Assembly (NCBI RefSeq): GCF_026229185.1
Contig: NZ_JAGGJA010000005.1
Span: 124,001 to 188,000 of the forward strand
Source of the DNA: Fodinibius salsisoli
GTDB taxonomy: Bacteria > Bacteroidota > Rhodothermia > Balneolales > Balneolaceae
DNA length: 64,000 nt
Direction: 5' to 3'
In this document: positions 51,957 through 61,666 of the stretch, piece by piece
Layout of the letters: each line of letters opens with the position of its first letter
Position numbering within the stretch: position 1 is the stretch's first letter
Translations under genes and position numbers: made by a program
Notes under the pieces: model-generated
The model's database searches: none
The model's input: only the letters and a program-made list of their open reading frames with translations
What the model was told of the DNA's origin: nothing

Positions 51957-53084
51957 TTAGTTTTGATAGATAGTAGCAGCCGCTGTTGTTCCCGATAAAT
52001 CTAAAGCATTCCAGGCAGCAGCTGATAATTTAAGTCCATCGCCCGATATTCGGTCATTGATACGCACAAATACACCATGGGGTGTATTAGCCCCCTTTAC
52101 AAATATTACTGACCCAAGCGCAATATTAGCATGAGCTGCCGTAAGAGCATCCGGATTATATAATTCACCGTTGGTTGTTGGCGAGGCTTTATCGGCATCT
52201 TGATAATGAGAAACGCTGACGGTCCCCAGGCTATTCATTGAAGAAGGAGAACTTTTTTTGACATACGGATTTTTAAACGACTTACTGGGTGGTGCTAAAA
52301 CAGTTACCTGCTGACCATTTCGAAGTTGGGAAGAGCCAATGCCCGGATTTAGTACCCTGAATTCTTCTTCATCCATCCGAAATTTTTCCGTCAAATCAGC
52401 TACTGTCGTTGATCCTCTGCTCACCCGATGAGTCATAAATTTACCCTGTGCCGATGATGTTTCAGCAGAGGAGATCGACGGCGTAGAGGATACGGAACGA
52501 ACCGTCAATTGTTGGCCTACACGGATGGTATTAGAGGAAAGGTTATTTAGCTTTTTAAGCTCACTAACCGACATTCCGTGATTACGGGCAATCTTAAACA
52601 GGGAGTCATTATTCTTGACGACGTAATAGGTGTTTTGCTGAGTCTCCTGGTTGGTCACAATAGATTGTTGGGGCTTGTCGACCACCGTAGAGGGATAGAT
52701 AGTTAATGTTTGCCCAACACTTAGATTATTGGCTGCAAGGTCGTTCCAGGATTTTAATTCCGCGATGGAAACCTGATACTTTTTTGAAATAGAGAAGAGC
52801 GTCTCTCCACTGGAAACAGTATGCGTTTGAGCCTTTCCGGTAGTCGATTCATCGGCTGTTACTGTACCCTCTTTACGCACGATGATAGACTGGCCTACCG
52901 ACAACTCGTTGGCCGATAGGTTATTCCACTTTTTAAGCTGTTCTACCTCAACGTTATATTTTTCTGCGATGCTGAACAGCGTTTCCCCCTTCTGAATGGA
53001 ATGAGTAGTGGTTTGCTGCGCAACCGAAGAAAGAGGCACACTGATAATAAGAGCTAAGCCCAATAGACAAGATTTAACGTTCAT
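51957..53084 (-). CDS. LysM-repeat protein with C-terminal RlpA-like double-psi beta-barrel
   Basis: Exported cell-wall protein of 375 residues. Signal peptide (LLGLALIISVPLSSVA). LysM repeats at about 26-70, 86-130 and 152-195 (for example HSIQKGETLFSIAEKYNVEV and THTVSSGETLFSISKKYQVS). A fourth, diverged one lies near 222-265. The last about 95 residues form an RlpA-type barrel (GELYNPDALTAAHANIALGS, FVRINDRI, LKLSAAAWNALDL), including the Asp that acts in lytic transglycosylases of this kind. Probably binds and remodels peptidoglycan. Confidence 0.88.
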   Translation of the reverse strand: MNVKSCLLGLALIISVPLSSVAQQTTTHSIQKGETLFSIAEKYNVEVEQLKKWNNLSANELSVGQSIIVRKEGTVTADESTTGKAQTHTVSSGETLFSISKKYQVSIAELKSWNDLAANNLSVGQTLTIYPSTVVDKPQQSIVTNQETQQNTYYVVKNNDSLFKIARNHGMSVSELKKLNNLSSNTIRVGQQLTVRSVSSTPSISSAETSSAQGKFMTHRVSRGSTTVADLTEKFRMDEEEFRVLNPGIGSSQLRNGQQVTVLAPPSKSFKNPYVKKSSPSSMNSLGTVSVSHYQDADKASPTTNGELYNPDALTAAHANIALGSVIFVKGANTPHGVFVRINDRISGDGLKLSAAAWNALDLSGTTAAATIYQN

Positions 53085-53088
53085 AGAA

Positions 53089-53430
53089 TTACTGCTCCTC
53101 TATTTCGATTTTGACATTGAAAAGAGCTTCCTCCAGCTCTGACTGAGTCCGTTTCTTATTCATTTTTTTAGCTTTTGGGATGCCCTGCTGATACATTTTT
53201 CGGGCATCTTCGAGGCGATCATGAAGTTCGTATAACTTTCCCAGGTGATAATAAACGCCTATATACTCTGGATCGCTTTCAAGAATATCTTCAAACAGGA
53301 TACGCGCATTTTTGTACTCTTCCTGTTTTTGGAATTCCAGAGCCAAGGCAAACTTTGAAAAAGAATCACCGGGATTCTTCTTTATCTGCCGTGCAAGCTG
53401 TTTGATTTTTGATTTATTATCACTGGCCAT
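53089..53430 (-). CDS. Small tetratricopeptide-repeat protein
   Basis: 113 residues forming about two TPR units (SFSKFALALEFQKQEEYKNA and GVYYHLGKLYELHDRLEDAR) plus a C-terminal helix. No signal peptide. A protein-interaction module of unknown partner, four bases in front of the LysM/RlpA gene on the same strand and so probably in one transcript with it and the CPBP protease. Confidence 0.85.
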   Translation of the reverse strand: MASDNKSKIKQLARQIKKNPGDSFSKFALALEFQKQEEYKNARILFEDILESDPEYIGVYYHLGKLYELHDRLEDARKMYQQGIPKAKKMNKKRTQSELEEALFNVKIEIEEQ

Positions 53431-53622
53431 GATTGATTACTTAGAATATATTTAATGGATGTAGTTTTGTTGGATTAGCCTATAATGGCTAACAGGGTAA
53501 TTCCCCGCATCCACACCAAAGAGCAATTAAAACAAAGTTCTTATTACCCTGAACGACTAAAACATAATTAAATTATAACTCTGCAGCGAGTATTTGGGCG
53601 ATAATATCCTGGCAACCCCACC

Positions 53623-54804
53623 CTAATGCTGTTGGTATCGTTCTTCAATTTCTTCCACAGAGTCTCCGCCGAATTTTTCTAAGAAGGCATTTGCCAAAAC
53701 AGGAGCGATGACGCTTTCCATAACCACAATAGCCCGAGGAAGAGCACAGACATCCGATCGTTCGTAACGGGTATCTTTCTCTTCTTTTGTGTTCATATCT
53801 ACGGTTGAAATAGGGGTGAGCATGGTTGGAATTGGTTTCATAACGCCACGCACTATCAAAGGCATCCCTGTTGAAATGCCGCCTTCAATGCCTCCCATGC
53901 GGTTGGTTCGACGTTTAAATTTGCCATCTTCATGGGTGATCTCATCGTGCACTATTTGACCGTGCCGGCGACCAGACTCAAAGCCCTGGCCAATTTCTAC
54001 TCCTTTCATAGCCTGCGTGCCCATCACGGCTTGTGCCAGTTGACCATCCAGCTTGCGATCCCAGTGCACGAAGCTGCCCAAACCCGTAGGCAATCCGGTA
54101 ACCAGAACTTCCCAATGGCCGCCCAATGAGCTGCCCTCTTTACGCCGGACGATGATCTCATCCCGCATCTGTTGGGTCAGTTCTTGATCCAGGCAACGGA
54201 CTTCGGATTCATCTGCTGCACGGAAAACCGATTCGGCTCCATCATCCAGCATTGGGTCAACAAGGTTACGCACGTCTTCCCAGGGATCTTCATAGCCAAT
54301 ACTGCCAATGCAGGTAACATGGCCACCAATTTCAATGCCAAAATGTTTTAAGAGCTTGCGTGCAATGGAGCTACATGCTACCCGCATGGCCGTTTCACGG
54401 GCACTGGATCGTTCAATGGAGGGACGGATATCATCATAACGGTATTTCTGGACCCCGGTGAGGTCGGCATGGCCCGGGCGGGGCACCGTAATAGGATCTA
54501 CATCGCTGCCATCACCTTCTTTGGCCATCACTTTAGGCCAATTCGCATCATCTTTTTCAAAGGCACGGTTGGGCATTTGAAGGGCTATGGGTGCGCCTGT
54601 GGTTTTGCCGAAACGGACCCCCGATAGAATTTCAGCGCGGTCTTTTTCAAAAGCCATACGTCCGCCGCGGCCGTATCCTTTCTGGCGGCGAGCCAAATGT
54701 AAAGCAATTTCATCTTCTGTGATAGGGAGTCCTGCTGGGATTCCTTCAATTATTCCTGTCAGCTGTGGTCCGTGTGATTCGCCAGCTGTTAAATATCGTA
54801 TCAT
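53623..54804 (-). CDS. aroC: Chorismate synthase
   Basis: Last common enzyme of the shikimate pathway; converts EPSP to chorismate with reduced FMN. 393 residues. Signatures: TAGESHGPQLTGIIEGIPAG at the N-terminus, RRQKGYGRGGRMAFEKD, VPRPGHADLTGVQKY, RSSARETAMRVACSSIARKL and GGIEGGISTGMPL. The start overlaps the stop of the K+ channel gene by four bases (ATGA). Confidence 0.97.
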   Translation of the reverse strand: MIRYLTAGESHGPQLTGIIEGIPAGLPITEDEIALHLARRQKGYGRGGRMAFEKDRAEILSGVRFGKTTGAPIALQMPNRAFEKDDANWPKVMAKEGDGSDVDPITVPRPGHADLTGVQKYRYDDIRPSIERSSARETAMRVACSSIARKLLKHFGIEIGGHVTCIGSIGYEDPWEDVRNLVDPMLDDGAESVFRAADESEVRCLDQELTQQMRDEIIVRRKEGSSLGGHWEVLVTGLPTGLGSFVHWDRKLDGQLAQAVMGTQAMKGVEIGQGFESGRRHGQIVHDEITHEDGKFKRRTNRMGGIEGGISTGMPLIVRGVMKPIPTMLTPISTVDMNTKEEKDTRYERSDVCALPRAIVVMESVIAPVLANAFLEKFGGDSVEEIEERYQQH

Positions 54805-55928
54805 GCTGAGTTAGTCTGTTCTTGGTGTGAATTTAAATGTTCGGTGAATTCATGATGGGAGACCCGTTCCGATAGGGATCGGTAATCGTCGCATCCTTCT
54901 TCGCGCAGATGTTTGATGCGTTCAACGTCTCCCAACACTATAAGAGAGTCGCCCGCTGAAATATGATCTTTGCTCCCCGGATTAAACCGAATGTTATCAC
55001 CGTTATCCGGGATAATAGCAATAATGACAACAAAATACTTTTGGCGGATCTGAGCTTCAGCAAGGGTCGTTCCGTCAAACTCGGAACCTTCAAAGACTTT
55101 AACCTCATCAAAAACATGATCCTGAACCTGGTTGGCCGAGGAGCCACTCTGGATGCGGTTTATAAACTGGTCTACATTGGGTCGCAAGATGACATTGGCC
55201 ATGCGATCGGCACCAATTTCATAGGGCGAAATAACTTTGTCGGCTCCGGCCCGAATAATTTTTTTTGTATTTTGATGCTGATTGGTGCGCACTAAAATAA
55301 AGATATTCTGATTAATTTCTCGCGCAATGAGGGTTACAAAAACGTTATCTTGGTCGCGTGAGAGTGTGCAGATGAGCCCGCGAGCTCGCTCAATACCGGC
55401 CTCTTTTAGTACGGTCTCATCCTGGGCATCCCCGGCAACATAAAGAAGCTGATTGTTACGGATACGTTCAATGCTGCTTTCCCTGTTTTCAACGACAACC
55501 AAGGGAATGCCTGCTTCTTGCAGTACCTCTGCAATTCGGTGGCCAATACGTCCATAGCCCGCTACAATATAATGCTGATTCATCTTTTGTAGTTGCTTCT
55601 TCATGGCTCTTTTCCTAAAAATTTCGCTTTCAAATATTAACTGTGTGGTCTGAGAGGCGATATATGAGATAACACCAATACCCATCAGGAACAGAATCAT
55701 CGTCAAGACACGCCCGCCCGCTGACAAATTAGTCAGCTCTGAAAAGCCGATGGTTGTAATAGTAATAAAAGTCATATAGAAACCATCGAAAAAGTTCATA
55801 CCTTCCACAAAATGATAGCCAACGGAGCCGACGAAGAAAATAATGGCCAAAATAATAAACGCCAGCACGATGCGCAGTGCTATAAAATTATCGATGACGT
55901 CACTATAAAACTTCTGCATAAAGCTCAT
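54801..55928 (-). CDS. Two-TM potassium channel with TrkA-type (RCK) nucleotide-binding domains
   Basis: 375 residues from ATG 55928. Two membrane helices flank a pore loop with selectivity filter TTIGFSE. Then a Rossmann RCK/TrkA-N domain (HYIVAGYGRIGHRIAEVL, GDAQDETVLKEAGIERARG) and a TrkA-C domain (about 275-350). Architecture of MthK/Kch-like ligand-gated K+ channels. An open frame to 56150 exists but overlaps mlaE on the other strand and has no other Met, so the shorter start is used. Confidence 0.88.
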   Translation of the reverse strand: MSFMQKFYSDVIDNFIALRIVLAFIILAIIFFVGSVGYHFVEGMNFFDGFYMTFITITTIGFSELTNLSAGGRVLTMILFLMGIGVISYIASQTTQLIFESEIFRKRAMKKQLQKMNQHYIVAGYGRIGHRIAEVLQEAGIPLVVVENRESSIERIRNNQLLYVAGDAQDETVLKEAGIERARGLICTLSRDQDNVFVTLIAREINQNIFILVRTNQHQNTKKIIRAGADKVISPYEIGADRMANVILRPNVDQFINRIQSGSSANQVQDHVFDEVKVFEGSEFDGTTLAEAQIRQKYFVVIIAIIPDNGDNIRFNPGSKDHISAGDSLIVLGDVERIKHLREEGCDDYRSLSERVSHHEFTEHLNSHQEQTNSA

Positions 55929-56040
55929 ACCATTGAGAATTCTTTCATGCTCGTAATATAGTTTAAAAAATAAAGCGCACGAAATGACAACCACCGAGAA
56001 ATTTAATAGTTTCCATCGTTGATTTAGCAAAATATATAAA

Positions 56041-56778
56041 ATGGAAGCACTCGAAAAATTAGGACGATATAGCTTGCTCTTGTATCGCTCGTTGCGGTCG
56101 CTGGGTGAGGTAAATACATATAAGAAGAATTTAGTGCATGAACTGCTCAAGATAGGTTACGAGTCGGTTCCCATTGTACTTTTGACCGGCGTTTTTACAG
56201 GTGCTGTGATGACCATCCAGACAGCCTACCAGCTTGATATTGCCTTTATCCCCATTTCTATTATCGGCGCTATTACTTCAGAGTCACTGCTGATCGAGCT
56301 GGCAGCAGTTATTACCAGTTTGGTGTTGGCCGGAAAGGTAGGCGCACGCATAGCCACTGAGCTGGGAACTATGCGCGTGAGTGAACAGATCGATGCTTTA
56401 GAGTCCATGGGGTTTAACTCGGTTTCCTTCTTGGTACTTCCCCGTGTATTGGCAGGGCTCGTCATGTTTCCCATCCTGTATATTTTTGCCAGTGTGTCCG
56501 GGGTGATCGGGGGCGTTGTCGCCGGATATTTGTCCGGGGCCGTCTCTCCGGCAGAGTTTATGACAGGCGCTCGTGAATTTTTCTTCCCCTGGGATGTCAC
56601 CTTTGGTATCCTGAAAGCCTTTGTATTTGGTTTTGTAATTACATCGGTATCCTGCTTTAAAGGGTATTATGCCAGCGGTGGCGCTGAGGGGGTAGGCAAC
56701 AGTACTACACAGGCTACGGTTTTAAGCTGTATTTACGTATTATTAGCAGACTTCGTACTTGCAGCGGTGTTCTTATAA
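56041..56778 (+). CDS. mlaE: Phospholipid ABC transporter permease MlaE
   Basis: Inner-membrane permease of the MCE/Mla lipid transport system between inner and outer membranes. 245 residues, five to six helices. Characteristic stretches: VPIVLLTGVFTGAVMTIQTA, LVLAGKVGARIATELGTMRV, EQIDALESMGFN and SCFKGYYASGGAEGVGNSTT. First gene of a compact mlaE-mlaF-mlaD operon. Confidence 0.95.
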   Translation: MEALEKLGRYSLLLYRSLRSLGEVNTYKKNLVHELLKIGYESVPIVLLTGVFTGAVMTIQTAYQLDIAFIPISIIGAITSESLLIELAAVITSLVLAGKVGARIATELGTMRVSEQIDALESMGFNSVSFLVLPRVLAGLVMFPILYIFASVSGVIGGVVAGYLSGAVSPAEFMTGAREFFFPWDVTFGILKAFVFGFVITSVSCFKGYYASGGAEGVGNSTTQATVLSCIYVLLADFVLAAVFL

Positions 56779-56792
56779 TCTTGTAAGCATTT

Positions 56793-57533
56793 ATGATAGA
56801 GATACGCAATCTCAAAAAAAGTTTTGGTTCAAACCTCATCTGGGAAGATATTTCTTTCAGTATTGAGGGAGGTGAGACGGTTGCCATAATCGGGCGTTCC
56901 GGTTGTGGGAAGTCTGTTCTGATGAAACACCTGAATGCCTTGATGTATCCCGACTCAGGAGAAGTTATCATCGATGGAAAAAATATCTTTGACCTGGAAT
57001 ATCTGGAACTTCGAAAGATGCGCCAGCGTTTTGGCGTGCTCTTCCAGGGGTCGGCGCTGTTCGATTCGCTCAATACCTTCGAAAATATTGCGTTTCCGCT
57101 ACAGTATTTTTCTGACTTGGACCAACAGAGTATCAAAAAGAAAGTTGAAGAAGCCCTGAAGATGGTAAATCTGGAAGGCACCGGTGATCGGTCTACGGCC
57201 GAACTTTCGGGTGGTATGCGTCGGCGTGTAGCTCTTGCCCGGGCCACAATATTGCAGCCGGACTTTTTAATATATGATGAGCCGACATCCGGACTTGATC
57301 CACAGACATCCGAAGAAATTAATCAGCTCATTATATCGATGGCTGAAAACTTAAGCATTACTTCAATTGTTGTAACCCACGATATCCACAGTGTTTTGAA
57401 GATTGCGGATACCGTAGCATTTTTGGAAGATAAGGGCCTGTGCTGGTATGGCTCTATTGAAAAAATGCAGGAGAGCAATAATCAACAATTGTTAGATTTT
57501 GTAACTGCCAGCGAGTATCAAATTAGAAGATAA
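56793..57533 (+). CDS. mlaF: Phospholipid ABC transporter ATPase MlaF
   Basis: ATPase of the Mla/MCE transporter, 246 residues. Walker A IIGRSGCGKSVLMKHL, Q loop FGVLFQGSALFDSLN, signature ELSGGMRRRVALARA, Walker B FLIYDEPTSGLDP and switch histidine VVTHDIHSV. GSALFDSLNTFENIAFPL is typical of the MlaF subgroup. It starts 14 bases behind mlaE. Confidence 0.95.
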   Translation: MIEIRNLKKSFGSNLIWEDISFSIEGGETVAIIGRSGCGKSVLMKHLNALMYPDSGEVIIDGKNIFDLEYLELRKMRQRFGVLFQGSALFDSLNTFENIAFPLQYFSDLDQQSIKKKVEEALKMVNLEGTGDRSTAELSGGMRRRVALARATILQPDFLIYDEPTSGLDPQTSEEINQLIISMAENLSITSIVVTHDIHSVLKIADTVAFLEDKGLCWYGSIEKMQESNNQQLLDFVTASEYQIRR

Positions 57534-57550
57534 CAGGTGATATTTTGAAA

Positions 57551-58474
57551 ATGAGTAATGAACTAAAAGTTGCACTAACCATTTTAGCAGCCATCATTGT
57601 TGGCTTTTTTGGGTATCGTATAATGGGCGATATGCCCTTGTTCAGGCAATCCAAAATTATCAACACCAAGTTTGCCCAGGCCGATGGTTTAACGCCCGGT
57701 GGGTACGTGTACATTAACGGAGTAAAAGTAGGATCCGTGAAAAGCATGAGCCTGACGGAAGGCGACAGCGTACAGGTAAAGATGAGCTTTGACCTGGGAA
57801 TCGATATTCCCAGAGACTCAGAGGCTCACCTTCAATCTTCCGGCTTGCTCGATGAAAAGGCTATTGTTCTCGAACGCGGAAACTCCCGGGAATACCTGGA
57901 CCATAACGACCGGATAAAGGGCATTTATGACGGCGGTATGATGGAGACGCTCAAGCAGGAAGGAGAGCAGCTAAGCGAGGATGTTTCGCAGTCTTTTCAG
58001 AAGCTCAACAGTCTGCTTGAAGAGCTGAATCATATGTTTGATGAAGAAGCCCAGGGACGTATCGATACCACATTGACGAACCTGCAATCTTCTACCGAAG
58101 AAGTCACTACTATGCTCCGTAACAAGCGGTCGGACCTCGAAAAAAGTATCGGGCACGCTCAACAGTTTCTGGCTAATATGGATACGGTAAGTGCACGTAA
58201 TAAGACGCGCATTGATTCAGTTATGGTCGGGCTTGATCGATCTATCGGTGAGCTTGAAATTTTAAGCCGCGATTTGACTAAAACCAACCGTCAGCTGCAG
58301 CAAATCCTGACAAAAGTGAACAATGGGGAAGGCAGTCTTGGGAAATTAGTCAACGACCCCGGTCTGTATGATAATCTGGAGAGTCTCTCCGGTGAAATGG
58401 ATCTCCTGATCAAAAATATCAATGAAGATCCCGGAAAATACCTTAAGCACATGCGGTTGATCGAGGTCTTTTAA
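57551..58474 (+). CDS. mlaD: MCE-domain lipid-binding protein MlaD
   Basis: Periplasmic, membrane-anchored substrate-binding subunit, 307 residues. One N-terminal helix (LKVALTILAAIIVGFFGYRI), an MCE domain at about 37-115 (FAQADGLTPGGYVYINGVKV, DLGIDIPRDSEAHLQ), then a long predicted coiled coil (about 135-260) and a short end. The ATG at 57551 is used; a TTG precedes it. Mla partners MlaB and MlaC are not seen, as is common outside Proteobacteria. Confidence 0.92.
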   Translation: MSNELKVALTILAAIIVGFFGYRIMGDMPLFRQSKIINTKFAQADGLTPGGYVYINGVKVGSVKSMSLTEGDSVQVKMSFDLGIDIPRDSEAHLQSSGLLDEKAIVLERGNSREYLDHNDRIKGIYDGGMMETLKQEGEQLSEDVSQSFQKLNSLLEELNHMFDEEAQGRIDTTLTNLQSSTEEVTTMLRNKRSDLEKSIGHAQQFLANMDTVSARNKTRIDSVMVGLDRSIGELEILSRDLTKTNRQLQQILTKVNNGEGSLGKLVNDPGLYDNLESLSGEMDLLIKNINEDPGKYLKHMRLIEVF

Positions 58475-58543
58475 ACAAATAGTGACACGCTGGAAGTAAT
58501 CATATCAGCTAAAATAGCTTATAAACTTTTGTAGAACGCTAAA

Positions 58544-58574
58544 TTGCTCTTAGCATAGGCTTCTTGTATATTTG
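58544..58574 (+). promoter_or_regulatory. Bacteroidota-type promoter of the PpiD-like gene
   Basis: TTG at 58544-58546, a 20-base spacer and TATATTTG at 58567-58574, about 80 bases before the start codon. Same form as the tRNA-Phe promoter. Confidence 0.65.
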
Positions 58575-58654
58575 GAGGTTTATAGGCAGATGATTAATTC
58601 TGTACTGAATAGCTTTTTTGAAAAAAATTTAAGACGATATACGAGGTTTTACTT

Positions 58655-60430
58655 ATGGGTGTAATGGATAAAATGAGGAAAAGTACCGGAGTCATTTTGT
58701 GGGTGCTTATCTTCTCATTTGGGTTATTATGGATGTTGGCGGACACGAACTTTTTTGATGTGCTCCAGCGCGGATCCCGAACCCTTGGCGAAGTGAATGG
58801 CGAAACGGTATCACTGGAAGAGTATAATAGCCGAATTAATTATTATACAGAACAGTATTCCCAACGAACCGGCAATTCTGTTAACGCAGAAATGCGGGCT
58901 AATTTTGAGCAACGGGCGTGGGACGAAATTGTTACCGGTAAGCTGATGCAGCAAAAGATGGATGAGCTGGGTATCAAAGTGACGGATCAAGAAGTTATCA
59001 ATATGATTACCGGTGAGAACCCCGATCCCTTTATTCGTCAGCAATTTCAACGGGAAGATGGCACCATTGATCGCGTAGCGCTTAAGACCGCCATCGAGTC
59101 GCCGGAAAATAAACAGCTTTGGATTGCTGTTGAACAGCAGATGCGCCAAAAGCGCCGCCAGCAGAAGATGAACAGTTATCTTCAGTCGTCGATGGAGATC
59201 AGTCAATATGAAGTTGAGCAGCAGTACCTGCGCGATAACACCATGGCTGATATCTCTTTTGTGCGTTTCCCTTATGCGGAGGTTTCAGAAAGTGACATCT
59301 CAGTAACGGATGACGATCTTAGGAGCTATTATGATAATCATCAGTCAAAGTTCGAGCGCAAACAGTCGTATCGGTTTAACTATGTGAGTTTTGATAAGAG
59401 ACCAACCAAAGAAGATACCGCTCGCACCTTAAAAGAGATGAAAACCTTGCGGCCCGACTTCGCCAGTGCAGAAAATGATTCTCTTTTCTTAAATCAGTAT
59501 CAGTCAACGACGCCCTACAGCGCACAAATGGTCGCCAAAGAGGAAGTTCGGGAGCTGTTTAGCCCCGTTCTTGAGTTAGAAGACGGCGAAGTGAGTGAGG
59601 TGATAACGAACCAAGGACGTGTGTTTTTGCTCAAAAAGCTTGAAGAAACCGGATCGGAAGTTAAATTCGTGACCTTCAGTATGGATGTCACGGCAGATCC
59701 CATTGCAACGGTAGACAAGCAAGCTAAAGAAGCAGATGACTTTAGTTTCTTTGCCGAAGAAGATGGATTTGAAACGGAGGCAGAACGCCGTGAATTAAAT
59801 CTGCAGGAGGGCTTTGCCACTAAGGGAACCAACTTTATTTCTGGTATTGGCCAAAGTCGTCAAATTATGAATTTCCTTGAGAGTGCTGATGAAGGAGACA
59901 TTTCAACACCACTCGAACTTTCTCAACAGTTTGTGGTATTGCACGTGGAAGAGGTTTCTCCAGAAGGTGTACAGCCGTTTGAAGAAGTCAAAGAGCAAAT
60001 ACGCAGTACGGTCATCAGCAATAAACGCAAAGAGCAGGTCACAAAGCGTGTTGAGGACCTGCTGGCCCAAAATAGTGACTTGTCTGCTTTAGCAAGTGCT
60101 GCTGGCAAAGAGGTGGCTTCAGCCGAAGGGTTGGCCATGAGTGTTTCTACCATTCCAGGAGCAGGGCGTGAACCTTCCGTGATTGGCGCAGCCTTTGGGT
60201 TGGAAGAAGGCCAGCAATCAGGGCCGGTTGAAGGAGTTAGTGCTGCATTTGTGGTACGTGTTGATAATTTACAAGAAGCTGATATCGTCAACTTAACGAC
60301 CTCCCAGCGAAGTGAAATCCGGCAGTCGCTGCAGCAGCAGAAGGGCGCTGTGTTTATGCAGACTTGGGTTGAGCAGCTTAAGAAGGGCGCGGATATCGAA
60401 GATAACCGATCGCAGGTGTTAAGAGGTTAA
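58655..60430 (+). CDS. PpiD/SurA-like peptidyl-prolyl isomerase, membrane-anchored
   Basis: Periplasmic foldase of 591 residues. One N-terminal helix (STGVILWVLIFSFGLLWMLA) anchors it. A SurA-N-type region follows (TLGEVNGETVSLEEYNSRIN, TGKLMQQKMDELGIKVTDQE, DPFIRQQFQREDGTIDR). Parvulin-like segments are near residues 290-335 and 410-450 (SPVLELEDGEVSEVI), the former rather diverged, so isomerase activity may be weak. Likely helps outer-membrane or secreted proteins fold. Confidence 0.88.
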   Translation: MGVMDKMRKSTGVILWVLIFSFGLLWMLADTNFFDVLQRGSRTLGEVNGETVSLEEYNSRINYYTEQYSQRTGNSVNAEMRANFEQRAWDEIVTGKLMQQKMDELGIKVTDQEVINMITGENPDPFIRQQFQREDGTIDRVALKTAIESPENKQLWIAVEQQMRQKRRQQKMNSYLQSSMEISQYEVEQQYLRDNTMADISFVRFPYAEVSESDISVTDDDLRSYYDNHQSKFERKQSYRFNYVSFDKRPTKEDTARTLKEMKTLRPDFASAENDSLFLNQYQSTTPYSAQMVAKEEVRELFSPVLELEDGEVSEVITNQGRVFLLKKLEETGSEVKFVTFSMDVTADPIATVDKQAKEADDFSFFAEEDGFETEAERRELNLQEGFATKGTNFISGIGQSRQIMNFLESADEGDISTPLELSQQFVVLHVEEVSPEGVQPFEEVKEQIRSTVISNKRKEQVTKRVEDLLAQNSDLSALASAAGKEVASAEGLAMSVSTIPGAGREPSVIGAAFGLEEGQQSGPVEGVSAAFVVRVDNLQEADIVNLTTSQRSEIRQSLQQQKGAVFMQTWVEQLKKGADIEDNRSQVLRG

Positions 60431-60455
60431 AAGTTTTATTTACATAAAGAGTATT

Positions 60456-60488
60456 AGGGCAAGAGGGAATGCTTCTTGCCCTTTTTTG
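60456..60488 (+). terminator. Intrinsic terminator behind the PpiD-like gene
   Basis: AGGGCAAG (60456-60463) pairs with CTTGCCCT (60475-60482), followed by TTTTTG. Confidence 0.88.
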
Positions 60489-60526
60489 TTTTAATAGGCA
60501 AAGAGATCTAAGCTGCTGATTGATAT

Positions 60527-61642
60527 ATGACAGAAGTAGATAAAAAATGGATGCGACTGGCACTCGAGATAGCAGAGCGGGGGGCGGGGCATGTATCCCC
60601 TAATCCCATGGTTGGGTGCGTGATAGTCTCCGAAGAAGGAGAAAAAATAGCTCAGGGATATCATGAGCGCTATGGTCAGGCTCATGCAGAGCAGAATGCG
60701 GTGGATGCCGTCAAAAATCCGAAATTATTAGAGAATGCGACGGTCTACGTAACGCTGGAACCGTGTGCCCATCAGGGCAACACTCCGCCCTGTTGCGAAA
60801 TGCTTGCTGAGTTGCCCATCAAACGCGTGGTGGTAGCAATGCAAGACCCAACGCCCAAAGTTGCAGGTAAAGGGATTCAACACCTGCGCAATCATAATAT
60901 TACAGTGGATGTCGGCCTGTTGACTAAAGAGGCCAAACGACTTAATGAATTTTTTCTGCACCATCAAACGTTTAACCGTCCATTTGTTACACTCAAAATA
61001 GCACAAACACTGGATGGCTATATAGCGGCCCCGGATGGTAATTCAGAATGGATAAGCGGGGAACATGCACGAGCGATGGTGCATCAATGGCGCAGCCGGT
61101 ATGATGCGGTTATGGTAGGGCGAAATACAGCCTTATTGGATAATCCCCGCCTTACGGTTCGCCATGTGGAGGGGCGACAGCCCCGGCGCATTGTGATTGA
61201 CGGCCCCCTTGAACTGCCGGATGATCTGAATTTGTTCACCGATCAGTATGAAGATAAAACGATTGTCTTAACGCACAATGAGGAGAAATACCGTAACGAA
61301 GCTGACCCGATGCTCAATATGCTGAAATCGGACTACTTCCGGGGACAGACGTTGCTTGTCGAGGAAAAAGATGGCCACACTGACCTCAAGAAAGCATTGC
61401 GGGAGATCGGGGGGCTGCCCCTTACGTCCGTTTTAGTGGAGGCAGGCCAAAATCTTGCCTCGGCACTACTAAGAGAAAAACTGGTTGACAAGGTAGAGTG
61501 TTTTATTGCCCCTAAGATGCTGGGGGGCGGTACAAAATCCGTCTTGGGAGTGGGCATTAACCGGATGGAAGAGATTATGGAGTTTCGAGATGTCCAGTGG
61601 AAGAAAGTAGGACAAGACCTTTTGTTTAGGGGCTATTTTTAA
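60527..61642 (+). CDS. ribD: Bifunctional riboflavin deaminase/reductase
   Basis: Second and third steps of riboflavin synthesis. 371 residues. N-terminal deaminase with zinc motifs HAEQNAVDA and TLEPCAHQGNTPPCCEML; GHVSPNPMVGCVIV at the start. C-terminal reductase domain (FVTLKIAQTLDGYIAAPDGN, YDAVMVGRNTALLDNPRLTV). Length is usual. ribE follows after 24 bases; no FMN riboswitch is visible upstream. Confidence 0.96.
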   Translation: MTEVDKKWMRLALEIAERGAGHVSPNPMVGCVIVSEEGEKIAQGYHERYGQAHAEQNAVDAVKNPKLLENATVYVTLEPCAHQGNTPPCCEMLAELPIKRVVVAMQDPTPKVAGKGIQHLRNHNITVDVGLLTKEAKRLNEFFLHHQTFNRPFVTLKIAQTLDGYIAAPDGNSEWISGEHARAMVHQWRSRYDAVMVGRNTALLDNPRLTVRHVEGRQPRRIVIDGPLELPDDLNLFTDQYEDKTIVLTHNEEKYRNEADPMLNMLKSDYFRGQTLLVEEKDGHTDLKKALREIGGLPLTSVLVEAGQNLASALLREKLVDKVECFIAPKMLGGGTKSVLGVGINRMEEIMEFRDVQWKKVGQDLLFRGYF

Positions 61643-61666
61643 ACCGATACAATAACGAACAGACAG

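Noticed and set aside
55929-56150. Longer N-terminus for the K+ channel reaching into mlaE
   Set aside because: It overlaps the well-supported mlaE start on the other strand and offers only one Met at the very end; ATG 55928 gives a normal two-helix channel.
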